Source of the DNA: Diabrotica undecimpunctata
Taxonomy: Eukaryota > Arthropoda > Insecta > Coleoptera > Chrysomelidae
Length of the DNA: 64,000 nt
Assembly: GCF_040954645.1 (NCBI RefSeq)
Contig: NC_092807.1
Span: 4,712,001 to 4,776,000 of the forward strand
Direction of reading: 5' to 3'
Of this stretch, positions 54,101 to 64,000 are shown in pieces. Each line of letters opens with the position of its first letter. Positions within the stretch are counted from its first letter, which is position 1. The notes beneath the pieces are model-generated. The model saw only the letters and a program-made list of their open reading frames with translations, ran no database searches and had not been told where the DNA came from. The position numbers and the translations under genes were made by a program.

Positions 54101-55980
54101 TTTTTATACTTCTCGTACAATTCGAAATTATATCGCCTTCTCCAAATACCATTCTCACAGAATGCGCCCATTATTCTTCTTAGTATCTTCCTTTCGAAGA
54201 CGAGCAGAAGATTTGCGTCTGTTTTGGAGATGGTCCATGTTTCTGACCCATATGTCAGCACTGGTAGGATGAGTGTTCTATATATTATTAGTTTGGTTTT
54301 CTGGCTTAAATTTCTGTTTTTTAGCTGCTTGCTTAGTCCAAAATAACATTTGTTTGCTAGCAGTACCCTCCGTTTTACTTCTTCAGATGTGTCATTATCG
54401 TTTGTTATGAGAGAACCCAAATATGTAAACTTATTTACTACCTCAAAATTATATTGGTCTATACTGAAGTTTTCTTCGGCGTTTCTAGCTCTATCTCTGT
54501 TATTTGGAATAGATGCTAACATTTTGGTTTTTTCCTCGTTTATTTTAAGGCCCATATTTTGTACGGCTGTCAAGAAGGTGGAAGTCATCTCTTTAAGTCC
54601 TCGTGTAGTACGTGCGATCAAATCCAGATCGTCAGCGTAAGCCATAATCTGCGTTGATTTATTAAAGATTGTTCCCCTATTGTGTAACTCGGCATCTCTT
54701 ATAGTCTTTTCTAACGCTATAGTAAAGAGAAGGCACGCCAGCGCGTCTCCCTGCCGTAACCCTGCATATGTTTCAAACGCTTGTGACATATCGCCTTGTA
54801 TTTGCACTCTGCAGATCACTTTACTCATAGTTGTTTTTACGAGCCTTATTAATTTATGGGGAATGTTAAGTTCATTCATGGCTTCGTATAATTTACCTCT
54901 TAGGACGCTATCATACGCTGACTTAAAGTCCACAAAGAGATGGAACGTGTCAATATTAAATTCATTGGTTTTTTCTAAGATTTGACGTAGCACAAAAATC
55001 TGGTCAATTGTTGACCTACCTGGCCTAAAACCGCTTTGATACTCACCAAGGATTTCTTCCACGTACGTACTTAAACGGCTGTACAGGGTGTTGGAGAATA
55101 TTTTGTACATTGTATTCAGAAGAGTTATACCCCTATAATTTTTACATTCCAACAAATCTCCCTTTTTGTGCAGTGGACATATGATTCCAGTGCACCATTC
55201 CTCTGGCATTTGTTCTTCTTCCCAGACTTTGACTATGTTGTGAATTTGGTGCATAATGCTGTTACCTCCATGTTTGATGAGCTCTGCGGGGATACAATCC
55301 ACTCCTGGGGACTTGCTATTTTTGAGTCGTGTGATTGCGTCTTTCACTTCAAATATTGAAGGAGGTTCTACGTGAGTGTTATTTCTTGGTTTTTGGGGTG
55401 ACGCATCATTTTCCACTTCGGTAAGTAGTTCTTTGAAGTGCTCAACCCATCTGCTTTGTACTGCGTCAGCGGTACTGACTATATGTCCATTTTTGTCTCT
55501 ACACATCGTCAGCCGTGGTTTAAATTCTTTTCTGGTCTTATTTAGGATATTATAGAACTTTCTAGTTTCATTTTGCCCCTTTAATGATTGAAGCTCTTGC
55601 ATAATCTGGTTTTCGAAGGTCCGCTTTTTCCTTCGATGTATGCGTTTTTCCTCCTTCCTAAGATCTTTGTACATTTGCTCCTTATCCCGTGTTCTTCTTT
55701 GTTGCATAAGTTTATATGCATAATTTTTTCTTTTAGTGATATCTTCACATTCATCGTCGAACCAACTGTTGCGTGGGGTGGATTCTTCTGGTCCTAGGAC
55801 GTTGTTTGCCGCTTCCTTAATTGTTCTTCTACATATATCCCATTGCTCGCTAGCTGTTAAATTCTCATCGGTTGTGCTTTCATGTTCAAGGTAATTTTGA
55901 TACCTTTCTAGTGCACGGGGCTCTTTCAAGAGTTTTAAATTGTAGCGAGTACTTTTCTTGCCCTTTTCTTTTTTTTGCAT
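54097..55980 (-). pseudogene. RTE-like LINE, reverse transcriptase part of the ORF
   Basis: 627 open residues: linker (NSWFDDECEDITKRKNYAYK, VSTADAVQSRWVEHFKELL), then the RT with RLKNSKSPGVDCIPAELIKH, WCTGIICPLHKKGDLLECKN, YRGITLLNTMYKIF, GEYQSGFRPGRSTIDQIFVL, FHLFVDFKSAYDSV (first Asp), GLRQGDALACLLF, the active-site MAYADDLDLIART, LKINEEKTKML, KFTYLGSLITNDND and LTYGSETWTISK. It ends FELYEKYKK at a frameshift near 54100. The remainder is in another frame (LRWAGHVSRANENY, GRPRLRWRDGVDED), ending AQLEL at 53825. The RT core appears undamaged, so this is a recent copy. Confidence 0.92.
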
Positions 55981-56932
55981 TTGAGATTCTTGCTCTTATT
56001 TTTGCGCCTACTAAGAAGTGGTCTGAATCTATATTAGCTCCACGATAAGTACGTACATCCATTAGATTAGAGAAGTGCCTGGTTTCTATTAGGATGTGAT
56101 CTATTTGATTTTTGGTTGTACCATCAGGCGACGTCCATGTTACTTTATGGATATTCTTATGGGGGAAGTAGGTACTTCCAACGACCATGCCCTTGGATGC
56201 TGCAAATCCTATTATTCTATTTCCATTGTCGTTGGTGACGTCATGAGCACTGTATTTTCCGATGTATGGACTATATATATTTTCTTTCCCTATTTTTGCA
56301 TTAAGATCTCCAATTATGATCTTGATGTCGTTTCTGGGACATCTATCGTAGATGGTCTCTACTTCCTCATAGAATTGATCTTTGACATCCTCTTCTTTGT
56401 CTTCGGTTGGGGCATGTACATTTATGAGACTGATGTTAAAAAACTTACCTCTTACTCTTAGGTAACATATTCTTGGACTTATTGGTTTGAAGTCCATAAT
56501 AAGATGTTGTACTTTTTTGTTAACAATGAATGCGGTCCCGAATTCATGATTATTCTTGTGACAGCTGTAATATATATCGCATTGTCTCTTTTGGATAATT
56601 CCTTGGCCAGTCCATCTTACTTCTTGCACAGCAGTAATGTGTGCTTTATATTGAGTTAGTATGTCTATTAATTTTTTAAGATTTCCAGGTTCATAAAGGG
56701 TCCGCACATTCCACGTGTAAATTTTTAAATCTTTGTCCTTATTTCGTTGCATTGGTTGTCGTCGTAAGTTCCGTCCGGTTTCTTTAGCTGTAGATCTCGT
56801 AACGATATTTTTTTTACGGGGTAGGGTTGTTAGCCCTAAGCCCAACCTCCAACCTGGAGGGCCAGGGACTCTTCTGTTAGGGTTACCATACCTTAGTCCG
56901 TTTTGGTTCGCGGGTGGTATTTTATTTCCCAC
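55886..56932 (-). pseudogene. RTE-like LINE, apurinic endonuclease part of the ORF
   Basis: The APE-type endonuclease nicks target DNA to prime reverse transcription. From Met at 56932 there is a basic N-terminal region of about 70 residues. Then come the active-site blocks IYTWNVRTLYEPG (Asn), VQEVRWTGQG (Glu), LINVHAPTED, IIIGDLNAKIG (Asp and Asn), VTWTSPDGTTKNQIDHI, and NIDSDHFLVGAKIRAR (Asp-His). All catalytic positions look intact. The frame is lost at an A-run near 55969-55977 (AKKRKG in this frame, MQKKEKGKK in the next), so it originally continued straight into the RT. A one-base indel explains the break. Confidence 0.9.
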
Positions 56933-57015
56933 CTACCCGCCGGTCCTAGAACCGGTTAGGGCGTTCCCCTATCCACCACCTGGGGACGCGTCCGATGGGA
57001 GACAGACAACTCCAC

Positions 57016-57020
<5 letters not shown>

Positions 57021-57076
<56 letters not shown>
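57021..57076. repeat. (TA)n microsatellite, right of LINE
   Basis: About 56 bp of TA repeat directly abutting the 5' leader of the RTE-like LINE. Together with the tract at 53714 it represents one original (TA)n site split by the insertion. Confidence 0.97.
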
Positions 57077-57079
<3 letters not shown>

Positions 57080-57256
57080 CTTTTTTAAGGTCTATTAACT
57101 AGTCCAAAACTATTAACAAATTAAAAAATCTTACGGAAGTCATTATAAAGAAACAATACGATTTTTGAAAAGAGAGGTTTACTGATAAACGTGTTCTTAT
57201 TTCTGGGCAGGGTGCGAAGTAATTAGTGATTTACTTATAATGATTGTTGCTTACAG

Positions 57257-57385
57257 GGCTTTGCTATGCAGAATTTGGAGCCAGAACTCCAAAGACAGGA
57301 TCAGCGTATGTCTATGCCTACGTAAGTGTCGGAGAATTTGTGGCGTTTGTTATAGGATGGAATCTTATATTGGAATATGTCATCG
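57257..57385 (+). CDS. Cationic amino acid transporter (SLC7/CAT family), coding exon 2
   Basis: A 129-bp exon between TTGCTTACAG and a GTAAGT donor. It joins exon 1 in phase 1 to give the continuous CAT signature [23 protein letters not shown] and [20 protein letters not shown], then IG, which covers the end of membrane segment 2, the loop and segment 3. The conserved [16 protein letters not shown] motif is decisive for the CAT subfamily. It was recovered by reading splice sites because it is too short to stand out as an open frame. Intron 1 is 7,629 bp; intron 2 begins at 57386 and does not close before 64000, so the rest of the gene lies outside. Confidence 0.95.
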
Positions 57386-57769
57386 GTAAGTGATTTTTTT
57401 TTTTTGAAAAATAGTTTAGGATTGCTTTTCCACTTTTGTTTAAATTTAGATTAGATATATTTATGTATATTGTTTAATGATAATAAAAACTACATTAGTG
57501 ATGTGATGTATCAAGTCGCTATACTTTTTACTAAAGTTTTTTTTTTATTTGAGTAGTCATAATAACGTCGCAAATACGGACTGACAAGGATTTTACTTTT
57601 GTACTGATAAATAGCCGCAAAGATTACAGGGAACTAGATAATACATTTGAATAATGTAGTTAATTGTAGTAAATAATTAGTTGTTAATTACGTAGATATC
57701 CAATAATGACTAATCAACTACAATATTATTGTTTATATTATTTCGAAACTAATTACAATTGTAGGGATT

Positions 57770-58102
57770 GTTAGTGAACTAATAGTGAACTTTCTTGATT
57801 GTTAGCTGATAGCAACAGTTTTATTAGGCTTGCAATTGGTTTAGGTACTTGGGATTGTATGGAGAATTTTCTAAGTCCCTCTTTCCATATTGTATCATAA
57901 ACCGCTATGAGATCAATTCTTTGGAAGCCCGCTTTGATGTAGGTGGTGAATGACATTAATTGATCTGCATAACTTTGTTCTGGTCGAAAACCTGCCTGTT
58001 TGGCCACTTAGGGAATTCTTGGCCAATTCTATGATATATAAACCACAATTATGAAGATAGAGAGACAGTGTAACCGGATGATCGAAACAGCTACTCCAGC
58101 GA
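57770..58102 (-). mobile_element. Jockey-type RT fragment, minus strand
   Basis: The minus strand encodes DHPVTLSLYLHNCG (from a YRPVTLL-type motif, about 58085-58045), then QAGFRPEQSYADQLMSFTTY (57998-57942) and AVYDTIWKEGLRKFS (about 57912-57868), the early RT motifs. The first catalytic Asp appears in AVYDTIW. Truncated both ways. Differs from the adjacent LINE in family, being closer to Jockey. Confidence 0.7.
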
Positions 58103-58111
58103 TTTGTCCCT

Positions 58112-60211
58112 TCTTCTTCTTCATGTGCCTTGTCCGTTCCGAACGTTGGCAATCAACATGGCTATTCTGACTTTGTTTACGGCAGATCTGAATAGTTCAG
58201 CAGATGACAATCCGAACCATTGCCGCAAGTTTTGGAGCCATGAGTGTCTTCTCCTCCCTGGACCCCTTCTGCTGTCTATTTTCCCTTGAACGATCAGTTG
58301 TAGTACTCTATATTTATTATGTCTCATAACGTGACCCAAGTATTCCAACTTTCTTTTCTTTATACTTATTCCTACCTCTCTCTCTTTACCTATCCGGCGT
58401 AGTACCTCTTCGTTGGTCACGTGCTTAGTCCAAGATATACGTAATATACGTCGGTAAGCCCACATTTCGAAGGCCTCTACTTTTTTCATCAATGTTGCGG
58501 TCATTGTCCACGCCTCCATTCCATATAACCGGGAATACATAACATTTCAGAAGTCGAAGTTTGAGAGGTAGGGTGAGGCTTTTAGAGGTGAAAATTTGCT
58601 TCATGCTAGTGAACGATGCTCTTGCCTTTTCTACTCTTATACGTATTTCCTTCGCTTGATCCCAATTTGAGTTAACTGTTGTTCCCAAGTAAATGTACGA
58701 ATCCACGTGTTCAATTCTTTCATTGTCTAATATCAGTTGCTGTGGTGGTTGTTGGGTTTTGCTTACTAACATCCATTTGGTTTTTGTGATATTTAGTCTG
58801 AGTCCGTATTGTGCACTTGTTTTTTGTATCTTACTCATTAGGTAACTCAGTTCCTCCATGCTACTTGCTAGAATCACAGTGTCATCAGCATACCTTATGT
58901 TATTAATTATTTATCCATTTATCTTTATGCCTTCTGTGCTTTCCTCCAGCGCTGTCTTAAATACTTCTTCTGAGTATATATTAAAGAGAATAGGAGACAA
59001 GATACAGCCCTGTCGTACCCCTTTCTTGATCTCAATTTTATTGGTCAATGTAGATCCTACTTTCACTTTAGCTGTTTGGCCCCAATAGAGACTCGCTATT
59101 GTTCGAATGTCTCTGTAGTCGACTCCGATCTTATGGAGAACTGCAATTATCTTTTCGTGCTTTACGTTATCGAATGCTTTTGCGTAGTCTATAAAGCATA
59201 TGTACACGTCTTTGTTCATATCTCTGCAGCGCTGGATGAGTACCTGTAGACTAAAAAGTGCTTCTCTTGTCCCAAGAGAATTCCGAAACCCAAACTGCGA
59301 ATCTCCAATGTTATCCTCGCATTTTTTGCTTATTCTGTTGTAAATAATCTTGGTGTATGCCTTCGAAATGTGGTTAATTAGACTTATCATCCGATGTTGA
59401 TCACAAGACTTTGCTTTTGGTTTTTTCGGTATGGCAACAAAAGTTGACTCTAGCCAGTCTTCAGGAAACTCCCCGCTGTTATAAATATTGTTAAAGAGTC
59501 TGACGAGTGACTCTAGAAATTGACTGTTTGTTTCGCACAGCATTTTCAATACTTCCCCGTATACGTTATCGTTGCCTGGTCTTTTGTTATTTTTAAGACC
59601 CTTTATAGCATTCTCCACTTCTGATTTTAGAATAGAAGGGCCAGTATCATCATTGCTCAGTGTATACTCACTAGGACGGTCATCATTAAACAGTTGTTCC
59701 AAATAAGTTTCCCAGATTCTAACTATTTTGTCGGGGTCTAGTTGTAGATTTCCATTATCATCGCATAGCCCTTTCGATAAAATATTGTAGCTTTTCTTTG
59801 TTGTGAGTTCCTTTATCTTCTTATGCATATTGTGATAGTCGTATACCTTTTCGCACTGTTCGATTTCTTCGCATCTCTCCGAGAACCATTTCTCTTTAGT
59901 TTTTCTTATCTCAGCGCTAATTCTTCTATGGGTTTCGCGGTATTTGGCAGTATCTTTAGTTTTATATATCCGTCTCTCTTCCATCATGTCAAGGATTTCT
60001 GCAGTCATCCAGTCTTTCTTTTTTCTCTTATCAGGTAGTAAAAACTTAGTGCTTGAAGTCCTAATCTCTTCTTTAATTTCACTCCACTTTTCCAGCGGTT
60101 CATTGTTATTTTTAAGGATTTTTGATATTTCGGTATTTAAATTCTCCTGCATCTGTTGTTTAATATTATTGTTGGAAAACTTCCTAATATCTAGCGTTTC
60201 GGGCCTGTTCT
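58112..60211 (-). mobile_element. 5'-truncated LINE with (GAA)n tail, 2.1 kb
   Basis: A minus-strand LINE in transporter intron 2. The 3' end has a GAAGAAGAA tail (plus strand, from 58112). A 9-bp repeat TTTGTCCCT at 58103-58111 and 60212-60220 fits as target duplication and coincides with the limits of coding similarity. Contents run from the linker to the C-terminus; the endonuclease is missing. Confidence 0.85.
58121..60152 (-). pseudogene. LINE reverse transcriptase and C-terminus, one stop and one frameshift
   Basis: 60152-58911 has the linker (KKDWMTAEILDMMEERRIYK), KGLKNNKRPGNDNVYGEVLK, FVAIPKKPKAKSCDQHR, SQFGFRNSLGTREALFSL, DVYICFIDYAKAFDNVKHEK (first Asp) and KGVRQGCILSPILFNIYSEE. 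A TAA at about 58913-58911 follows KING in the same frame; related copies have an acidic codon here (GEI), so a G-to-T change explains it. The frame continues NIRYADDTVILASS (active site), LRLNITKTKWMLVSK and YIYLGTTVNSNWD. A frameshift near 58520 leads to GMEAWTMTATLMKKVEAFEM, WAYRRILRISW, GRRRHSWLQNLRQWFG and NVRNGQGT stop at 58121. Otherwise well preserved. Confidence 0.92.
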
Positions 60212-60220
60212 TTTGTCCCT

Positions 60221-61660
60221 AGTATTTTCAATCGCTTCAAACCTCCTATCATTTGTAGGATGTATCAAATTTGGGAAACTCAAAAAAGTCTGCAGGCAAG
60301 ATCTGGTGAACGGGGGTGTTAAGGAATAACAATTATGCGTTTTTCGAGCTGAAATATCTGTTAAGCAACTCGTACGCTTTGTTCTCTTTGTACAGCCTCA
60401 CGAAAATGTCACAGCATGTGAGATAACGAAAACGAATCATTGTTTGTGTCATACCAACCGAAAAACTTACAAAAAAATCTAAAACGCTTTTTCATTTCAT
60501 GGTTTATGCATTCTGTTTATCTGTTTTTTCCATTTTGTTCTGTATTCCTCAGACATAAGTTGTTATTTTATATTTATTCTTAAGTCATACATGCTCTTGT
60601 GTATTATGTCTTCATTTATATGTCCATTAAGTCTTAATATGCCTTTCACTCGTCTTAACAAATCTCATCAGTCATCATTCGTTAGCTTTGATTCATAATT
60701 TAAGTCCGTACCTATAATCGCATGTATGTTGGCATCGTAGAGAAAAAAAAAACAAAATTAAGGCGAATTTTGATAAATTTGAATATAGTACCCAATATTT
60801 TAACACACATTATAACGAGCTATAAATAACGTGTCATTAACTACTAACGACTTTGTTTAAACAATGTTGTGGGATTAGGTACTGTTTATTTAGTCTGATA
60901 GTATGTAATTACCCGTTGTGCAGAGATAATATCAGCCAAGTTGAAATTGTTTTCGGAATTAACACGACCATTATATAATTAACAAGCCAGGTGAAAATAT
61001 GGATTAATTGAAACACGGTTAAGATCGTTTGCCAGTGTATTAATGAAGATTAATTGGTTTTATATTTTTTTACACGTACACTGTTCTTTCTTGTACCAAT
61101 TAGTTACGTTAAGGTTGATATGAACCCCTAAAAGACGAACTATACATTCAAAACATTTGAAAAAAATTGAGAAGGTATATGTAATCACTAGAAGCATTTT
61201 GACACATTTTGAGCAAACTTCATGTTTTAGTTTTCGAAAAAACTCAAAAAACTGCTTTTTGACAAGTATAAAGCGGGAAAACCAAACATACAATTTTGTT
61301 AAATTTGTTACAGCATAGAGATATAATCCTAAGAAATACTTTTGAATTTTTTGAAAATATTTGAATGTACAGTTTTGCTACAATAGGAAAAAATATGTTC
61401 CGGCTTATAATAAAGCTACCGGTAAGAAACCAGACACACTTTTAGTAACAACATATATAAAACTGTAAAAGTGAAAAATATTTGCAATAAAACGTTGAAT
61501 ATTGTTTTCTAAACATATGAAAAATCTCGTTAATCAAGAATTATATCTTGAACTGCCTCCATTAAATTGTGTTGTAGAGAGTTGGCTCCATCTGAAACAA
61601 CGTTAATATTTATCATCGATAGATAGCATTACTTTCGGCTTCGAAACGCTTCAAACGAAA
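60221..61660. other. Intronic sequence, nothing recognised
   Basis: About 1.4 kb of AT-rich sequence in the open transporter intron 2. Neither strand shows a further CAT exon or transposon motif that I could support. Confidence 0.5.
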
Positions 61661-61669
61661 CGTCATACT

Positions 61670-62110
61670 AACAGGGTTGCCATATCAATTACTTTGTACA
61701 ACACTTCGGCAGATTACAAGAAAATTTAATGAGAATATTATCGGTTTGAGTTTTGAACTGGCCATGCTCAAACTTACATATTTATATAAAATATATAGAG
61801 CAGCAATTCGATCGGTGATAGCATACGGAGCGGAAGTAATGTGCTTTACAAAAAAAAAAATGAAGACAAACTAAGAATTATTGAAAGAAAATTGTGAGAA
61901 TACATAGCCCAATAAAGACAGAACAAGGAGAATATAGAAGACTAATGAACCATGAAATAAGACATATAACCTAAGGGGAAGACATAGTAAAATTTATTAA
62001 TGCACACTGATGTAGTTTGGACATATACAAAGAAGAGAAAAAGACGCACTAATTAGGAAGATAACAAACTGGAAACCAGTAATAAACAAACCAAAAGGAA
62101 GACATGTTGG
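61670..62110 (+). mobile_element. Decayed LINE C-terminal fragment, plus strand
   Basis: Reads LTYLYKIYRAAIRSVIAYGAE (from a RPVxTYGxE-type motif), DKLRIIERKL, EYRRLMNHEIR, GEDIVKFIN and a decayed CxWTYTKKRKRR, in shifting frames. This is the region after the RT core of RTE-like LINEs. Stops are frequent and no termini are recognised. Confidence 0.65.
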
Positions 62111-63770
62111 CATGTTTTTAATAACAGTTTTGACGATTGACCGTTTACCTAAATGTAATTCCCACTAAGATATTAAATAATACCAGATCATTTAATTTTT
62201 AACTATCAACAAAAATGTGTATATATTTCTTTGTCGATAACAGTGTTTAGATAACATGAATTATTTTTCAATGATATGCTTGGGTGGAACCTTATTTTTC
62301 TAATAACAAAGGGATAACTATGATTACTTGGTAAACTTACATTAAACGTCAAAAAAAATTAAACAAAAATCATTAAAACATGTTTGTTAATAAATTCAGT
62401 GTATGAATACGATAATTATGACACAGCAGAGCAGTAAAATATTATACATAAAGATGTAAAAGACATCTTCGCTTACTTATTCTACTAGTAATAAAGTTAT
62501 CAGCATTAAATGGCAAACCAGTCTTTGTACGTGGCTTTAACTTTATTTGATAAAATTACTGTCTACACAATTTTACAACTCAACCAATGGATGTAACTAT
62601 AGAAAACTGTAATTTATGTCAAGGTTTATAAATATTAAAGAGTAATTATGCAGAAATCTACAATTAAGTTGACTTTTGACATTGTAAAAGTCAATTTAAT
62701 CTATTGACTTTCATCTATGTGGTGAACTCTTGTAAATTTTTTATTAATTCGTAATAATGTAAATAAAAACATGTATTTTTTCTAAATACACAGAGATTTA
62801 CACAGCTTTTATAATGAACGAGACATATAAATCTATAATGTTGGATTATCTTCGACCCAATACTGTTTGACCAAATCTAATCGCGTATATTTACTTTTGA
62901 CCGGGCGTTAAAATTGTGTGAAATATCGTGGGCATATCTATCTTCAAACATTTACTGATGCACCGTATCAAGTGTGACAGTCGTGATATCATCAAAGAGT
63001 ATACAGATAAAAAAAATTGTACATATTTTCAACAAATAATCAATTATCCATTATCGAAACAATAAACCTTGATTGGGGACTTTAATACTATGATAAAAAA
63101 TATAATACTTATCTTTAACAATATCCAAAAATAATAATTAATTAATTTAATACTTTTTCTTTTTTTTTTCGAAGGGAAATCGATTTCATGGTATTTACGT
63201 AATTCTTCGTAAACTTAAAATATAATTCCTTTTGATGTTTAGTCAAATTCTCCCATTCATCATTTGTATCTGGTTTCGTAGACTTTTTTTCCAGATATTG
63301 AGATACAGACCTGTTACCAATGTCCATCCACGAATCGGTTATATATTCATTTGTCTTATAGTAGTTTATCCTCTTTGGACGTTTGCGATTGCTTTGATCA
63401 AAGTTATGTTATCAACTTAGCAGTTTTTAGTAATTCTGTCTATGATAATCTTTAATATTATCTTGGGAAAGCTTAAAAGAAAAGACAGTGTTTAGTAAAA
63501 CTTCAATTATTGGCGAATGAAAACAGAAGAAAAAGAATGTAGACACTTACTGCTGTTATATCTGTGTTTTATGGCTTCTCATTAATTTCATTCACCTGAT
63601 TTATAAGACTTAGACAAGGAAATGAAGATATAAGGAAGAAATTGAATATCATTTAAGCTAACGTACGAATTTGTAGACCTTACGGACTTTGGTTACTGAT
63701 ATATCTTTGTAATGTCATAATTTCCTTGTTCGTTTTCGCCTTCTTTATTTGAAGACTATTTTAATGCCTT
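62111..63770. other. Intronic sequence, nothing firmly recognised
   Basis: About 1.6 kb, AT-rich. A 61-codon minus-strand frame at 63327-63142 (with WENLTKHQKELYFKFTKNYV) has reasonable composition but no family I recognise and no splice evidence, so it is not called as a gene. Confidence 0.4.
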
Positions 63771-63805
63771 CAGAAATTTGTTTTATAATTTTCCACTCTT
63801 GTATA

Positions 63806-64000
63806 TTTTTCTTCTTCTTTACGTGCCATCTCCGCGACGGAGGTTGGCAATCATCATGGCTAATCTGATCTTAGATGCTGCTGCTCTGAATAGTTCGATT
63901 GATGTGCACCCGTACCATTCCCTCAAGTTACGCAACCATGAGATTCTTCTTCTTCTTACACTTCTCTTGCCCTGGATTTTACCTTGTATAATTAATTGAA
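63806..64000 (-). mobile_element. LINE 3' end with (GAA)n tail, continues past window
   Basis: From the right edge the minus strand reads LIIQGKIQG, RRRRISWLRNLREWYGCTSI and ELFRAAASKIRLAMMIANLRRGDGT stop, then a tail of GAA repeats (plus strand CTTCTTC at about 63810). The C-terminus nearly matches that of the LINE at 58112 (RHSWLQNLRQWFGLSSAELF, NVRNGQGT), so it is the same family. The rest lies beyond 64000. Confidence 0.85.

Larger units (their letters stand above)
53796..57020 (-). mobile_element. Near full-length RTE-like LINE inserted in (TA)n
   Basis: A 3.2 kb non-LTR retrotransposon with a GC-rich 5' leader (57020-56933), endonuclease, RT and C-terminal region in order, and a (GAT)n 3' tail (plus-strand ATCATC, 53794-53818). 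The size, single-ORF layout and trinucleotide tail suit the RTE clade; that assignment is inference. Both ends abut (TA)n, so the element sits inside a dinucleotide repeat and its target duplication cannot be distinguished. It is the most complete LINE in the window and lies in intron 1 of the amino acid transporter, in the opposite orientation. Confidence 0.93.

Noticed and set aside
54038..56461. Many plus-strand open frames of 60-120 codons
   Set aside because: They are antisense shadows of the minus-strand RTE-like LINE ORF.
63142..63327. 61-codon minus-strand frame with WENLTKHQKELYFKF
   Set aside because: Composition is plausible, but there is no family match I recognise, no splice evidence and no promoter context, so a gene call is not supported.
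1..64000. CRISPR arrays, bacterial operons, rRNA or clear tRNA genes
   Set aside because: None is present; repeats seen are microsatellites or transposon structures and gene organisation is eukaryotic.
57386..64000. Further exons of the amino acid transporter
   Set aside because: I looked for the next conserved CAT membrane segments bounded by splice sites and found none; the region is transposon debris and AT-rich intron.

Overview
This window is AT-rich insect nuclear DNA. The four host genes are typical insect orthologues with GT-AG introns, and the rest is a dense, multi-layered graveyard of transposable elements. The mix of LINE families, pogo/Tigger, hAT, Helitron and Gypsy debris would suit a repeat-rich beetle genome such as a leaf beetle. 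That is a guess from general knowledge; the sequence only proves 'insect-like'. I see no bacterial, organellar or CRISPR-type features.

Layout. 1-16.4 kb: a 2.5 kb Tc1/mariner-type element with TA-flanked ends and a broken transposase, then decayed LINE reverse transcriptase pieces on both strands, a Helitron helicase tail with a 3' hairpin, a small GC-rich palindromic repeat that may be a piggyBac-type end, and a Gypsy remnant. 16.9-24.8 kb: one Tigger/pogo element cut into three parts by a 3.6 kb long-inverted-repeat element (with a LINE fragment at its centre) and by a 5'-truncated LINE with a 13-bp target duplication. 25.7-34.7 kb: a CR1/Jockey-type LINE carrying a hAT MITE and a 0.47 kb tandem duplication, hAT and pogo-like transposase fragments, a 250-bp heptanucleotide array, and more LINE debris.

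Host genes. RpL27 (+, about 35.5-36.8 kb, ribosomal protein eL27), ND-B17/NDUFB6 (+, 43.7-44.2 kb, respiratory complex I), Bet1 (-, 48.0-48.3 kb, ER-Golgi SNARE), and the first two coding exons of an SLC7-type cationic amino acid transporter (+, 49.4-57.4 kb, continuing past the window). Bet1 and the transporter are divergent, with about 1.1 kb between start codons. The genes share no pathway; they look like housekeeping islands in repeat-rich DNA.

Intron 1 of the transporter (7.6 kb) holds a pogo-like transposase split by a solo LTR with intact 4-bp target duplication, and a near-complete 3.2 kb RTE-like LINE sitting inside a (TA)n microsatellite. Intron 2 is open at the window end and holds a 2.1 kb LINE and further fragments.

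I found no convincing novel functional system. The most informative material is the nested insertion record, where target-site duplications let several insertions be placed to the base and ordered in time. All transposon coding regions seen here carry frameshifts, stops or truncations.
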